NCBI GenBank assembly: GCA_017307865.1
Contig: JAFKGE010000024.1
Span: 1 to 64,000, forward strand
Reading direction: 5' to 3'
Source: Burkholderiales bacterium
GTDB taxonomy: Bacteria > Pseudomonadota > Gammaproteobacteria > Burkholderiales > Burkholderiaceae_C
Length of the DNA: 64,000 bases
A model generated the notes under the pieces. The model saw only the letters and a program-made list of their open reading frames with translations. It did no database searches and was not told where the DNA came from. Below are positions 54,882-62,540 of the stretch, piece by piece. Every line of letters begins with the position of its first letter. Position 1 is the stretch's first letter. Made by a program: the position numbers and the translations under genes.

Positions 54882-55081
54882 CGAGGTCCGCTGGCCTTGC
54901 AGGCCGCGGAGCCGACAGAGCCGGCTCCTCTTCGGGCTGTCCAGGCCTGCGCAGGCAGGCCCGGAGCCGCAGCCCTTAGCCCCGAGGGGGCTCTCGCCCC
55001 CTTCGGGCGGCCGTGCGGCGGCGAGACCCGGCCTTCATGCACCGCGGTTGTGCATGACGCGAACGCGGTACGGCGGGACAT
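54176..55081 (-). CDS. gspJ: type II secretion minor pseudopilin GspJ, unusually long leader
   Basis: GspJ is a minor pseudopilin of the tip complex. The processing site is GERGG-FTLVEVLVALAILAVMA, but it comes about 74 residues after the ATG; typical leaders are 5-20 residues. The start is supported by TGATG overlap with gspI and there is no later in-frame ATG, GTG or TTG before the site. The extra leader is GC-rich and contains a hairpin (54980-55008) and one arm of a 22-bp inverted repeat. Mature length (about 227) is normal. Confidence 0.87.
   Translation of the reverse strand: MSRRTAFASCTTAVHEGRVSPPHGRPKGARAPSGLRAAAPGLPAQAWTARRGAGSVGSAACKASGPRAAGERGGFTLVEVLVALAILAVMAALTWRGIDGMARAQQATGRHTDEVLTLQAGLAQWRADLDAMMIWPTATPAPTVTPGATPAPAAAPQRSLAWDGRVLRITRTGADAAAGLRVVAWARRADDGQWLRWQSAPVQSLRAWQAAWDAAARWAEAGAAADPGNPNASVAAVASTLNWQLHYFRGNAWTNPLSSPDPGAAQALPDAVRLLLVLAPGQAVTGPVTLDWVRLDFGGGS
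54980..55008 (-). other. GC-rich hairpin within the gspJ leader
   Basis: CCCGAGGGGG and CCCCCTTCGGG can pair around CTCTCG. It lies inside the part of gspJ coding for the long leader and looks like an intergenic-type palindrome captured in the frame. Confidence 0.55.
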
Positions 55082-55443
55082 CAATTCCGCCCCACGATGG
55101 TCGAGATGCGCAGCACGATCAGGCCGCCCTCGCTCACGGCCGCCTCCACGCGCCGGAAATTCGGGTTGGGCGTGGGCCGCACCTGCTGCTGCACCTGGAA
55201 CGCGCGGCCGCCCTGTTGGCAGGCGCTGCTGCTGTCGCCCACGCCGGGTAGCTGGCGCGCCAGGCGCAGGGCGATGAGCTGGTTGTCGGCGCAGATGCGC
55301 GCCAGCAGCAGCGCGTCCTGGCGCTGGGCGTTGTCGGTCAGCGCGGCGGTGGCCTTCAGGCCGGCCACCAGGGCGATGGCGGTGATGGCCAGGGCGACCA
55401 TCACTTCGACCAGGGTAAAACCACGTGCAAGCTGCAGCTTCAT
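55081..55443 (-). CDS. gspI: type II secretion minor pseudopilin GspI
   Basis: GspI nucleates the pseudopilus tip. The 120-residue product has a short leader MKLQLARG and then FTLVEVMVALAITAIALVAG, the prepilin helix with Glu5. It overlaps gspH (ATGA) upstream and gspJ (TGATG) downstream. Confidence 0.92.
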   Translation of the reverse strand: MKLQLARGFTLVEVMVALAITAIALVAGLKATAALTDNAQRQDALLLARICADNQLIALRLARQLPGVGDSSSACQQGGRAFQVQQQVRPTPNPNFRRVEAAVSEGGLIVLRISTIVGRN

Positions 55444-55925
55444 GGTGGAACGTCCTCCACCTCGAACGGCCGCAGCCCGTCCGTGGCCACGCGCAGCGGC
55501 GGCGTGGCGCTGCCGGCCAGCTGCAGCACGATGGCCTGCGCGGGGATGATGGGGTCGGGGCCCAGCGTGACCGGGGCGTTGCCGACGGCCCGGGTGCGCG
55601 CGTCCAGCCAGCCGCCGGGCAGGGGCGGCGCGGTGGCGGGCAGGCCGTCGAAGGCGAAGCCGCCGGCCGTGGGGCGCCACTGCACCGGCACGCCGGCCAC
55701 GCGCGACTGGGCGCGGGCCGATTCGAGCAGCGCGGCCAGCCGCGCGCCGTCGCGTGCCAGGACGTTGCGGTCGCCGTCGGGCAGGGCCAGGCTGACCAGG
55801 GCCGTGCCGAGCGCGACGATGGCGAGCACCACCATCAGCTCGATCAGGGTAAAGCCGCGCCGGCATTGCAAGCCAAATCGGCCTGTAGCGCTTATGGGAC
55901 AAGCGCAAGCAGCTATCAAAAACAT
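55440..55925 (-). CDS. gspH: type II secretion minor pseudopilin GspH
   Basis: GspH is a minor pseudopilin. The prepilin site is RRG-FTLIELMVVLAIVALG. The ATG at 55923-55925 would give a 23-residue leader (MFLIAACACPISATGRFGLQ...) that is translated from a copy of the dispersed repeat. A TTG at 55869-55871 would give a normal leader (QCRRG) after the repeat. I list the ATG form; the true start is uncertain. Mature length about 137 fits the family. Confidence 0.85.
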   Translation of the reverse strand: MFLIAACACPISATGRFGLQCRRGFTLIELMVVLAIVALGTALVSLALPDGDRNVLARDGARLAALLESARAQSRVAGVPVQWRPTAGGFAFDGLPATAPPLPGGWLDARTRAVGNAPVTLGPDPIIPAQAIVLQLAGSATPPLRVATDGLRPFEVEDVPP

Positions 55926-55931
55926 AGTAAT
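55870..55931 (-). repeat. dispersed intergenic repeat, copy 10 (covers the gspH start)
   Basis: On the minus strand: ACTATGTTTTTGATAGCTGC, then TTGCGCTTGTCCCATAAGCG and CTACAGGCCGATTTGG. This is the copy closest to what I take as the full consensus. It lies at the gspG/gspH junction and includes the ATG listed for gspH. Confidence 0.78.
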
Positions 55932-55970
55932 CCGCTCAAGCCCTGGCACGCGCGGGCGCAGCGGCGGCGC

Positions 55971-56411
55971 CTACTGCCAGCTGCCGATGTCGGCGTTCTT
56001 GCCTTCGCCGCCGCTCACGCCGTCGGCGCCGAAGCTCATCACGTCGACCTCGCCCTTGATGCCGGGGTTGAGGTACTGGTAGGGCCGGCCCCAGGGGTCG
56101 TTGGGCAGTTTGTCGAGGTACGGCCGCCAGTTGGGCGGCACCGGCGGCGTGGTCGGCTTGGTCACCAGCGCCTGCAGGCCCTGCTCGGCGGTGGGAAAGA
56201 CGTGGTTGTCCAGCTTGTACAGCTTGAGCGCCTGCATCAGGTTGTTGACGTCGGTGCGCGCGGCGGTGGCGCGCGCGTCGTCGGTGCGGTCCAGCACGTT
56301 GGGCACGATCAGCGCCGCCAGCACGCCGATGATGACCAGCACCACCATCAGCTCGATCAGCGTGAAGCCGGCGGCGCGGCGCCAGCGGGTGGCGAGAGGG
56401 GCAACGGTCAT
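55971..56411 (-). CDS. gspG: type II secretion major pseudopilin GspG
   Basis: GspG is the main subunit of the pseudopilus. The 146-residue product has a 15-residue leader ending RRAAG, the helix FTLIELMVVLVIIGVLAALIV and the GspG C-terminal calcium-site region (LPNDPWGRPYQYLNPG, VMSFGADGVSGGEGKNADIGSW). First gene of the minus-strand run; divergent from gspC with only 54 bp between starts. Confidence 0.95.
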   Translation of the reverse strand: MTVAPLATRWRRAAGFTLIELMVVLVIIGVLAALIVPNVLDRTDDARATAARTDVNNLMQALKLYKLDNHVFPTAEQGLQALVTKPTTPPVPPNWRPYLDKLPNDPWGRPYQYLNPGIKGEVDVMSFGADGVSGGEGKNADIGSWQ

Positions 56412-56465
56412 GGAAAGCAGGCGCAAGCGCGAATGGCGAAGGTGGCTTCAATGATAATCGCCGCC

Positions 56466-57038
56466 ATGTCCTCGTCTCGCCTTGCCTCGCGCCTGCCGGT
56501 GGCCCTGGCCACGACGATGCTGTGGGCGCTGGCCGCCGGCAGCGCCGCGGGGTGGGCGCTGCAGTGGGGCGGGGCGCAGCGGCCGGTGGACGTGCCCGTG
56601 GCCGGCACGGCGCCCGCCACCGCGCCGGCGCTGGACGTGGCGGCGGTGGCGCGCGCGCTGGGCGCGCAGCCCAGCGCCGCCGCGCCGGCCGACCCCGACC
56701 TGGCCGGGCGGCTGGCGCTGCGCGGCGTGCTGACGCACGGCGCGGGCGGCGCCGCCCTGATCGCGCTGGACGGCCAGCCGGCCAGGCCGCTGCGCGTGGG
56801 CGCCGTGCTGGATGGGCTGGAAGGCGGCTGGACGCTGCGCTCGGTCACGCCGTCCGCCGCCGTGCTGGCGGCCAAGGGGCGCGAGCTGCGGCTGGAGTTG
56901 CCGCTGCCCGACGAGCGCCCGCGCCCGACGGCGGCACCCATGCCGCGCCCGGCCGCGACGCCCGTGCCGCGGCCGGTGGTGGCGCCGAGCGTTGCAACGC
57001 CCTATCCGGGCATGGGCGTGAACCTGCCGCAGCGCTGA
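56466..57038 (+). CDS. gspC: type II secretion protein GspC
   Basis: GspC links the inner-membrane platform to the GspD secretin. The 190-residue product has one membrane helix (LPVALATTMLWALAAGSAAGWAL), a proline-rich linker and the HR domain (LRGVLTHGAGGAALIALDGQPARPLRVGAVLDG in sections), then a Pro/Arg-rich tail with no PDZ domain, as in several betaproteobacteria. Another in-frame ATG lies at 56451. It converges with ilvA, 13 bp apart. Confidence 0.88.
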   Translation: MSSSRLASRLPVALATTMLWALAAGSAAGWALQWGGAQRPVDVPVAGTAPATAPALDVAAVARALGAQPSAAAPADPDLAGRLALRGVLTHGAGGAALIALDGQPARPLRVGAVLDGLEGGWTLRSVTPSAAVLAAKGRELRLELPLPDERPRPTAAPMPRPAATPVPRPVVAPSVATPYPGMGVNLPQR

Positions 57039-57051
57039 TCGGCTCGAAGCG

Positions 57052-58629
57052 TCAGGCCTGCAGGAACAGGCGGTAGGCCGGATTGGCCGTTTCTTCCACC
57101 CACGGATAGCCCAGCTCGGCCAGGAAGCGCGTGAAGGCCGCGTTGTCGGCGGCGGGCACCTGCAGGCCGACCAGGATCTGGCCGTAGTCGGCGCCCTGGT
57201 GGCGGTAGTGAAAGAGCGAGATGTTCCAGCTCGGCTTCATCCCGCTCAGGAACTTGAACAGCGCCCCCGGCCGCTCGGGAAACAGAAAGCGCAGCAGCCG
57301 CTCGTCGCGCGCCAGCGGCGAGCGCCCGCCGATCATGTAGCGCACGTGCTCCTTGGCCAGCTCGTCGTGCGTCAGGTCGAGCGCGTCGAAGCCCGCGCGC
57401 TGCAACGTGCTGGCGATCTTGGGCGACTCGCCCTTGGCCACCGTGGTCAGGCCGACGAACACGTGGGCCTTGCCGCCCTGCGCGGCGTTGGTGATGCGGT
57501 AGCTGAACTCGGTCACGTTGCGCGGCCCGCCGGGCAGCTGGCCGATCAGCTCGCACAGGCGGCGAAAGCTGCCGCGCTCCTCCGGGATGGTGACGGCCAG
57601 CAGGGCCTCGCGCTCCTCGCCCACCTCGGCGCGGTCGGCGACGAAGCGCAGGCGGTCGAAGTTCATGTTGGCGCCCGAGAGGATGGCGGCGTAGGTCTCG
57701 CCCTTGCTCTTGTGCGTGGCCACGTATTGCTTGACGGCGGCCACCGCCATGGCGCCCGAGGGCTCGACGATGCTGCGCGTGTCGATGAAGACGTCGCGAA
57801 TGGCCGCGCACACGGCGTCGATGTCGACGCGGATGAACTCGTCCACCAGCGTGCGCGCGATGCGGAAGGTCTCGGCGCCAACCTGCTTGACGGCGGTGCC
57901 GTCGGCAAACAGCCCCACGTCGGGCAGCGCCACGCGCTGGCCGCTGGCCACCGACTGCGCCATGGCGTCCGAGTCGCTCATCTGCACGCCGATGATCCTG
58001 ACCTCGGGACGCACCGCCTTGATGTAGCCGGCCACGCCGCTGATCAGCCCGCCGCCGCCGATGGCCACGAACACGGCATCCAGCGGCCCCTGGTGCTGGC
58101 GCAGGATTTCCATGCCGATGGTGCCCTGGCCGGCAATCACCAGCGGGTCGTCGAAGGGGTGCACGAAGGTCAGGCCCTGCTCGGCCTGCAGCTTGACCGA
58201 GTGCTCATAGGCGTCGGAATAGCTGTCGCCCACCAGCACCACCTCGCCGCCCAGCGCGCGCACGGCGTCGACCTTGACTTGCGGCGTGGTGACGGGCATC
58301 ACGATCACGGCGCGCGCCCCCAGCTTGTGCGCCGCCAGGGCCACGCCCTGGGCATGGTTGCCGGCACTGGCGCAGATCACGCCGGCCTTCAGCTGCTCGG
58401 GCGTCAGGTGCGCCATCTTGTTGTAGGCGCCGCGCAGCTTGAAGCTGAACACCGGCTGCTGGTCCTCGCGCTTGAGCAGCACCTTGTTGTGCAGCCGGCG
58501 GCTGAGCACCTTGGCGGGCGTCAGGTCGGACTCGATGGCCACGTCGTACACGCGCGCCGTCAGCACCTGCTTGAGGTAGTCGGTGTGGGACAGCGGGGTG
58601 GTGGAGGCAGCGGAACGGGCAGCAGGCAT
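57052..58629 (-). CDS. ilvA: biosynthetic threonine dehydratase
   Basis: IlvA is the PLP enzyme that deaminates threonine to 2-oxobutanoate, the first step to isoleucine. The 525-residue product has the PLP lysine K64 in VFSFKLRGAYNK, the phosphate-binding GGGGLISG, and a C-terminal regulatory part with two ACT-like modules (EERGSFRRLCELIGQLPG and ERPGALFKFLSGMKPSWNIS). I start it at the ATG at 58627-58629; the frame is open to 58791 but that covers palindromic sequence. A candidate small RNA ends 160 bp upstream on the same strand. Confidence 0.95.
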   Translation of the reverse strand: MPAARSAASTTPLSHTDYLKQVLTARVYDVAIESDLTPAKVLSRRLHNKVLLKREDQQPVFSFKLRGAYNKMAHLTPEQLKAGVICASAGNHAQGVALAAHKLGARAVIVMPVTTPQVKVDAVRALGGEVVLVGDSYSDAYEHSVKLQAEQGLTFVHPFDDPLVIAGQGTIGMEILRQHQGPLDAVFVAIGGGGLISGVAGYIKAVRPEVRIIGVQMSDSDAMAQSVASGQRVALPDVGLFADGTAVKQVGAETFRIARTLVDEFIRVDIDAVCAAIRDVFIDTRSIVEPSGAMAVAAVKQYVATHKSKGETYAAILSGANMNFDRLRFVADRAEVGEEREALLAVTIPEERGSFRRLCELIGQLPGGPRNVTEFSYRITNAAQGGKAHVFVGLTTVAKGESPKIASTLQRAGFDALDLTHDELAKEHVRYMIGGRSPLARDERLLRFLFPERPGALFKFLSGMKPSWNISLFHYRHQGADYGQILVGLQVPAADNAAFTRFLAELGYPWVEETANPAYRLFLQA

Positions 58630-58752
58630 GGTGCGGACGGGCGAAAAAGCGAACCCGCCATCATAAGGAGCGCGCCGCAAAGCCGCCGGCCGCTCATGCT
58701 GCATAGCAGCAAAATATTCCCCCGTGTGCCCCCGCTGCGCGTGGTGCGCTGC

Positions 58753-58777
58753 CCCCAAGGGGCGTTTTGCCTTGGGG
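58753..58777. repeat. GC-rich palindrome upstream of ilvA
   Basis: CCCCAAGG and CCTTGGGG form an 8-bp stem around GGCGTTTTG. It lies between the candidate small RNA terminator and ilvA, and resembles elements commonly found between genes in this family of bacteria. Confidence 0.55.
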
Positions 58778-58789
58778 CGGCCCGGCGGC

Positions 58790-58881
58790 AAAAAAAAGCC
58801 CCGAACCGCGAGGCTCAGGGCTTAATCCACCGTTTGAAGGGGTGGAGGAGACAATCGGCGCCAGCGATTTCGCGCTGGCAT
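58790..58881 (-). ncRNA. candidate small RNA with three hairpins and an intrinsic terminator
   Basis: On the minus strand a possible -10 (TAGACT, 58893-58888) precedes: hairpin 1 GCCAGCG/CGCTGGC (7 bp, 58879-58860); a single-stranded GTCTCCTCC (58852-58844) that is complementary to Shine-Dalgarno sequences; hairpin 2 CCACC/GGTGG (58845-58827); and a terminator with a 12-bp stem (58823-58812 with 58807-58796, two G-U pairs that pair only in minus-strand RNA), loop TCGC, then eight Ts (58797-58790). About 92 nt. No known family is recognised. A leader or attenuator for ilvA is the alternative. Confidence 0.65.
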
Positions 58882-59000
58882 GGGCGTAGTCTACACGAAA
58901 AGCACGATCGTGCGCGAATCATGTTGCGCTGCAGCATCAGGCGCGGCCGAGAGGCCGTCCCGCTACACTGGGGGCCCGACTTTCAACAAGGTGCATCAAC

Positions 59001-59453
59001 GTGGAATGCCAAGTCACCTGGACCGGCGCGGCGGGCGCGCGCTCGGGCATGGGCTTCGTGGCCGAGACCGGCTCGGGCCACATCATCGCCATGGACGGCG
59101 CGCCCGATGCGGCCCACCCCGGGCAGGGCGGCCAGAACCTGGCGCCGCGCCCGATGGAGACCGTGCTGGCCGGCGCCGGCGGCTGCACCGCCTACGACGT
59201 GGTGCTGATTTTGCAGCGCGGCCGCCACGACGTGCGCGGCTGCAGCGTGCTTCTCACCAGCGAGCGCGCGGCGCAAGACCCCAAGGTGTTCACGCGCATC
59301 CACATGCATTTCACCGTCACCGGCAAGGCGGTGCCGGTGGCCGCGGTGGAGCGCGCCATTGCGCTGAGCCATGAAAAATACTGCTCGGCCTCGATCATGC
59401 TGGGCAAGACGGCCGAAATCACGACCTCGTTCGACGTCGTCGAGCTGACGTGA
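59001..59453 (+). CDS. OsmC family protein
   Basis: A 150-residue OsmC/YhfA-like protein. The family's thiol peroxidase cysteines fit GAGGCTAYDVV (first Cys) and HEKYCSASIMLG (second Cys), the glutamate/arginine site partners being nearby. It begins with a GTG at 59001; the next in-frame ATG (residue 17) would cut into the first strand. It probably detoxifies organic peroxides; the YhfA subgroup has no proven substrate. Divergent from the small RNA, convergent with coq7. Confidence 0.87.
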   Translation: MECQVTWTGAAGARSGMGFVAETGSGHIIAMDGAPDAAHPGQGGQNLAPRPMETVLAGAGGCTAYDVVLILQRGRHDVRGCSVLLTSERAAQDPKVFTRIHMHFTVTGKAVPVAAVERAIALSHEKYCSASIMLGKTAEITTSFDVVELT

Positions 59454-59471
59454 TCCGTCGGATGCGGTGAG

Positions 59472-60107
59472 TCAGATGTAATGCGCGGTGCCCGTCATCG
59501 CCCGCGCGGCGGCGCGCATCAGGGCGCGCACCGGCAGGGGCAGCTCGGCGCCGCCGGCGGCCAGGGCCTCGTCGGCGTGGCGGGCCTCGTCCTGCTTCAT
59601 CTGCGCCACCACGGCGCGCGAGGCGGCGTCGGCGGCGGGCAGGCGCTCCATGTGCGCGGCCAGGTGCGCCTCGACCTGGCGCTCGGTCTCGACCACGAAG
59701 CCCAGGTTCACGCGGTCGCCGCCCAGCTTGCCGGCCAGCACGCCGATGCCGAAGGCGCCGGCGTACCACAGCGGGTTGAGCCAGGACGGCTGGCTGCCCA
59801 GCTGCTGCAGGCGCTCGCGCGTCCAGGCCAGGTGGTCGGTTTCCTCGCGCGCGGCGGCGTCCAGCTGCTGGCGCAGGGCCTCGCTGCGGCTGGTGAGCGC
59901 CTGCGCCTGATACAAGGCTTGCGCGCAGACTTCGCCCACGTGGTTGACCCGCATCAGGGCGCCCGACAGGCGCCGGTCGGGCTCATCCAGGGGTTCGGTG
60001 GCCGGCAGACTGGCGGCCGGGCTGGGGCGTGCGGGCTGGGGCTGGGCCAGCAGGGTGCGCAGGGCACTGTCGGCGGCGCCCAGCAGGCGATCGGTCAGTG
60101 ACAACAT
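59472..60107 (-). CDS. coq7: 2-polyprenyl-3-methyl-6-methoxy-1,4-benzoquinone monooxygenase Coq7
   Basis: Coq7 (UbiM/Coq7-type diiron enzyme) hydroxylates the ubiquinone ring in the penultimate step of ubiquinone synthesis. The 211-residue product shows two ferritin-like repeats with diiron ligands: GEVCAQALY and REETDHLAW, then [10 protein letters not shown] and [14 protein letters not shown] glutamates and histidines. The start at 60105-60107 ([10 protein letters not shown]) matches the family. Confidence 0.93.
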   Translation of the reverse strand: MLSLTDRLLGAADSALRTLLAQPQPARPSPAASLPATEPLDEPDRRLSGALMRVNHVGEVCAQALYQAQALTSRSEALRQQLDAAAREETDHLAWTRERLQQLGSQPSWLNPLWYAGAFGIGVLAGKLGGDRVNLGFVVETERQVEAHLAAHMERLPAADAASRAVVAQMKQDEARHADEALAAGGAELPLPVRALMRAAARAMTGTAHYI

Positions 60108-60369
60108 GCCGGCATGGTACGCCAGGCCGCGGTCGCCGCGCCGGACGCGGCCTGTTGCAGCAAGCCAACGCCACGCCGCGGGGTGTCGCCGATTCGCAAC
60201 AAATCCGGGGGTCGAGGGCCGTTTTGGCACGGAAGTCTTTGCATGTTCCGGGCAGGTCTGGTGCAATAACAACAACTTCCCAATCGGGGAGGTTGGCCCG
60301 GGGAACCGGCGGGAATCGCAGACGGACCCTTCGCACCGGAGCCCTATGTTTAACCTTGGAGAACTTGCA

Positions 60370-61320
60370 ATGAAAAAATCTCTGATCGCCCTGGCCGTGC
60401 TGGGCTTCACCGGTGCCGCGATGGCTCAATCTTCCGTGACCCTGTACGGCGTGGCCGACGCGGGTATCGCTCGTACGGAAGCCCGTAACCCGATCACCGG
60501 CGACAAGACCAGCAAGACCGGCATGGCCGCTTCCGGCACCATGAACAACGGCACCAGCCGTCTGGGCGTGCGTGGCGTCGAAGACCTGGGTGGCGGCCTG
60601 AAGGTCGGCTTCAACTTCGAACACGGCCTGAGCCTGGGCAACGGCGCTGGCAACCTGAGCGGCGGTCAGATGTGGAGCCGTGCTGCCAACCTGTGGATCG
60701 GTGGCAACTGGGGTACCTTCAAGATGGGCCGCACGCTGAACCCGTCGTTCTACGGCCTGGCCACCTGGGAACTGACCGGCGCCACCAACTACTCCGTGGT
60801 CGGCAACACCTACGGCTTCACCGGCGAAGGTCCTCGTACCAGCAACCAGTTCAGCTACAAGACCCCCAACCTGGGCGGCTTCAGCGCCGAGCTGGGCTAC
60901 GTCCTGAAGGACGACAACGCTGGCAAGGCCAAGTGGGACCTGAACGCGATCTACGCGAACGGCCCGATCGGCGTCGGCCTGTCGGTCAACAAGGAAAAGG
61001 ACAGCAAGACCAACTACGCGCTGGGCGGCAACTACAACTTCGGCAGCTTCGTGGTTGCGGCTTCGTACAACAACGTGTACGCCGCCGGTTCCGACCTGAA
61101 GCGTCGTGGCTTCAGCCTGGGCGGCACCGCCAACCTGGGCGCCTTCGCCGTGACGCTGGACCTGACCCGCGACACCAAGAACGACTTCGGTGGCAAGAAG
61201 TACACCAACGGCGTCCTGGAAGGCAAGTACGCCCTGTCCAAGCGCACCTTCGTCTACGCCGCTTACCTGCGTCTGGACAGCACCAACAACTACGGTATTG
61301 GTCTGCGCCACAACTTCTGA
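60370..61320 (+). CDS. outer-membrane porin (Gram-negative, beta-type)
   Basis: A 316-residue trimeric porin with signal peptide [19 protein letters not shown] and the mature start [15 protein letters not shown] typical of Burkholderiales porins. [18 protein letters not shown] includes the loop-3 region and it ends in LRHNF, the C-terminal aromatic needed for Bam assembly. Codon choice is noticeably less GC-extreme than neighbours, consistent with high expression. GGAG (60357-60360) precedes the ATG; a strong terminator follows. Confidence 0.95.
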   Translation: MKKSLIALAVLGFTGAAMAQSSVTLYGVADAGIARTEARNPITGDKTSKTGMAASGTMNNGTSRLGVRGVEDLGGGLKVGFNFEHGLSLGNGAGNLSGGQMWSRAANLWIGGNWGTFKMGRTLNPSFYGLATWELTGATNYSVVGNTYGFTGEGPRTSNQFSYKTPNLGGFSAELGYVLKDDNAGKAKWDLNAIYANGPIGVGLSVNKEKDSKTNYALGGNYNFGSFVVAASYNNVYAAGSDLKRRGFSLGGTANLGAFAVTLDLTRDTKNDFGGKKYTNGVLEGKYALSKRTFVYAAYLRLDSTNNYGIGLRHNF

Positions 61321-61375
61321 TCGCCCGCGCCCTTTGGGCGCGTGACTGGCCCCTCGGGGCCAAGTCCGGATCAGC

Positions 61376-61401
61376 AAAAAACCGCCTTCGGGCGGTTTTT
61401 T
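61376..61401 (+). terminator. Rho-independent terminator after the porin gene
   Basis: AAAAAACCGCC-TTCG-GGCGGTTTTTT forms an 11-bp stem with a stable TTCG loop and a run of Ts. Symmetric A and T tracts let it work in both directions. It lies 56 bp past the porin stop. Confidence 0.93.
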
Positions 61402-61518
61402 GTTGGGCACTCGATGCTTGCGAGAAGCATCGAATCGGCGCTGGTTCCATTCTCGCAATCCCTGTGCCGCCTGCGCGGGCCCCTCTGTTAGCATGCGCGC
61501 AGACTTATCGAGCGAGGC

Positions 61519-62499
61519 ATGGGTGCATTCATTTTTCGTCGCCTGATCCAGGCCGTGGTGGTGATGGTGTCGGTGGCGTTCGTGGCCTTCCTGCTGTTTC
61601 AGTACGTGGGCGATCCGGTGGTGTTCCTGCTGGGGCAGGACGCCAAGCCCGAGCAGATTCGCCAGCTGCGGGCGGACCTGGGGCTGGACCAGCCCTTCTT
61701 CGTGCAGTTCTGGCATTTCCTGGTCAACGCGGTGCAGGGCGAGTTCGGCCTCAGCCTGCGGCAGGGGCAAAAGGTGTCGCGCCTGCTGGCCGAGCGCTTT
61801 CCGGCCACCTTCGAGCTGTCCATCGTCGCCGCCGCGCTGGCGCTGCTGGTGGGCATTCCCATGGGCGTGTACGCGGCGCTCCGGCGCGGCAGCTTCATGA
61901 GCCAGGTGTTCATGACGGTGTCGCTGCTGGGGGTGTCGCTGCCGACCTTCCTGATCGGCATCCTGCTGATCCTGATCTTCTCGGTCATGCTGGGCTGGAT
62001 GCCCAGCTTCGGGCGCGGCGAGACGGTGCAGCTCGGCTGGTGGAGCACCGGTCTTCTGACCCGGGACGGCTGGGTGCACATCGTGCTGCCCGCCATCACG
62101 CTGGCGATCTTCCAACTCACACTCATCATGCGCCTGGTGCGCGCCGAGATGCTGGAGGTGCTGCGCACCGACTACATCAAGTTCGCGCGCGCCCGCGGCC
62201 TGTCCGACCGCGCCATCCACTTCGGCCACGCGCTGAAGAACACGCTGGTGCCGGTGATGACCATCACCGGCCTGCAGCTGGGCGGCCTGATCGCGTTTGC
62301 CATCATCACCGAGACGGTGTTCCAGTGGCCCGGCATGGGCCTGCTGTTCATCCAGGCCGTCACCTTTGCCGACGTGCCGGTGATGGCCGCCTACCTGTGC
62401 CTGATCGCGCTGATCTTCGTCGTCATCAACCTGGTCGTCGACCTGCTGTACGTGGTGGTCGATCCGCGCCTGAGCGTGGGCCAGGCGGGCGGGCACTGA
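61519..62499 (+). CDS. dppB: dipeptide/oligopeptide ABC transporter permease (DppB-like)
   Basis: A 326-residue inner-membrane permease with six helices. It begins FIFRRLIQAVVVMVSVAFVAFLLF and has GLDQPFFVQFWHFLVNAVQGEFGLS and the EAA loop RTDYIKFARARGLSDRAIHFGHALKN, matching DppB/OppB. The binding-protein gene follows 41 bp later, an order (permease first) that differs from the usual A-B-C. A possible extended -10 TGTTAGCAT precedes the gene (about 61487-61495). Confidence 0.92.
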   Translation: MGAFIFRRLIQAVVVMVSVAFVAFLLFQYVGDPVVFLLGQDAKPEQIRQLRADLGLDQPFFVQFWHFLVNAVQGEFGLSLRQGQKVSRLLAERFPATFELSIVAAALALLVGIPMGVYAALRRGSFMSQVFMTVSLLGVSLPTFLIGILLILIFSVMLGWMPSFGRGETVQLGWWSTGLLTRDGWVHIVLPAITLAIFQLTLIMRLVRAEMLEVLRTDYIKFARARGLSDRAIHFGHALKNTLVPVMTITGLQLGGLIAFAIITETVFQWPGMGLLFIQAVTFADVPVMAAYLCLIALIFVVINLVVDLLYVVVDPRLSVGQAGGH

Positions 62500-62540
62500 G
62501 TTTGTCGCTTCACATTCCAACCAAACCAAGGAGACTCGGA

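Noticed and set aside
57052..58791. Longer IlvA starting at 58791.
   Set aside because: The extra 54 residues are read through a palindrome and do not resemble threonine dehydratase; the ATG at 58629 matches the family start region.
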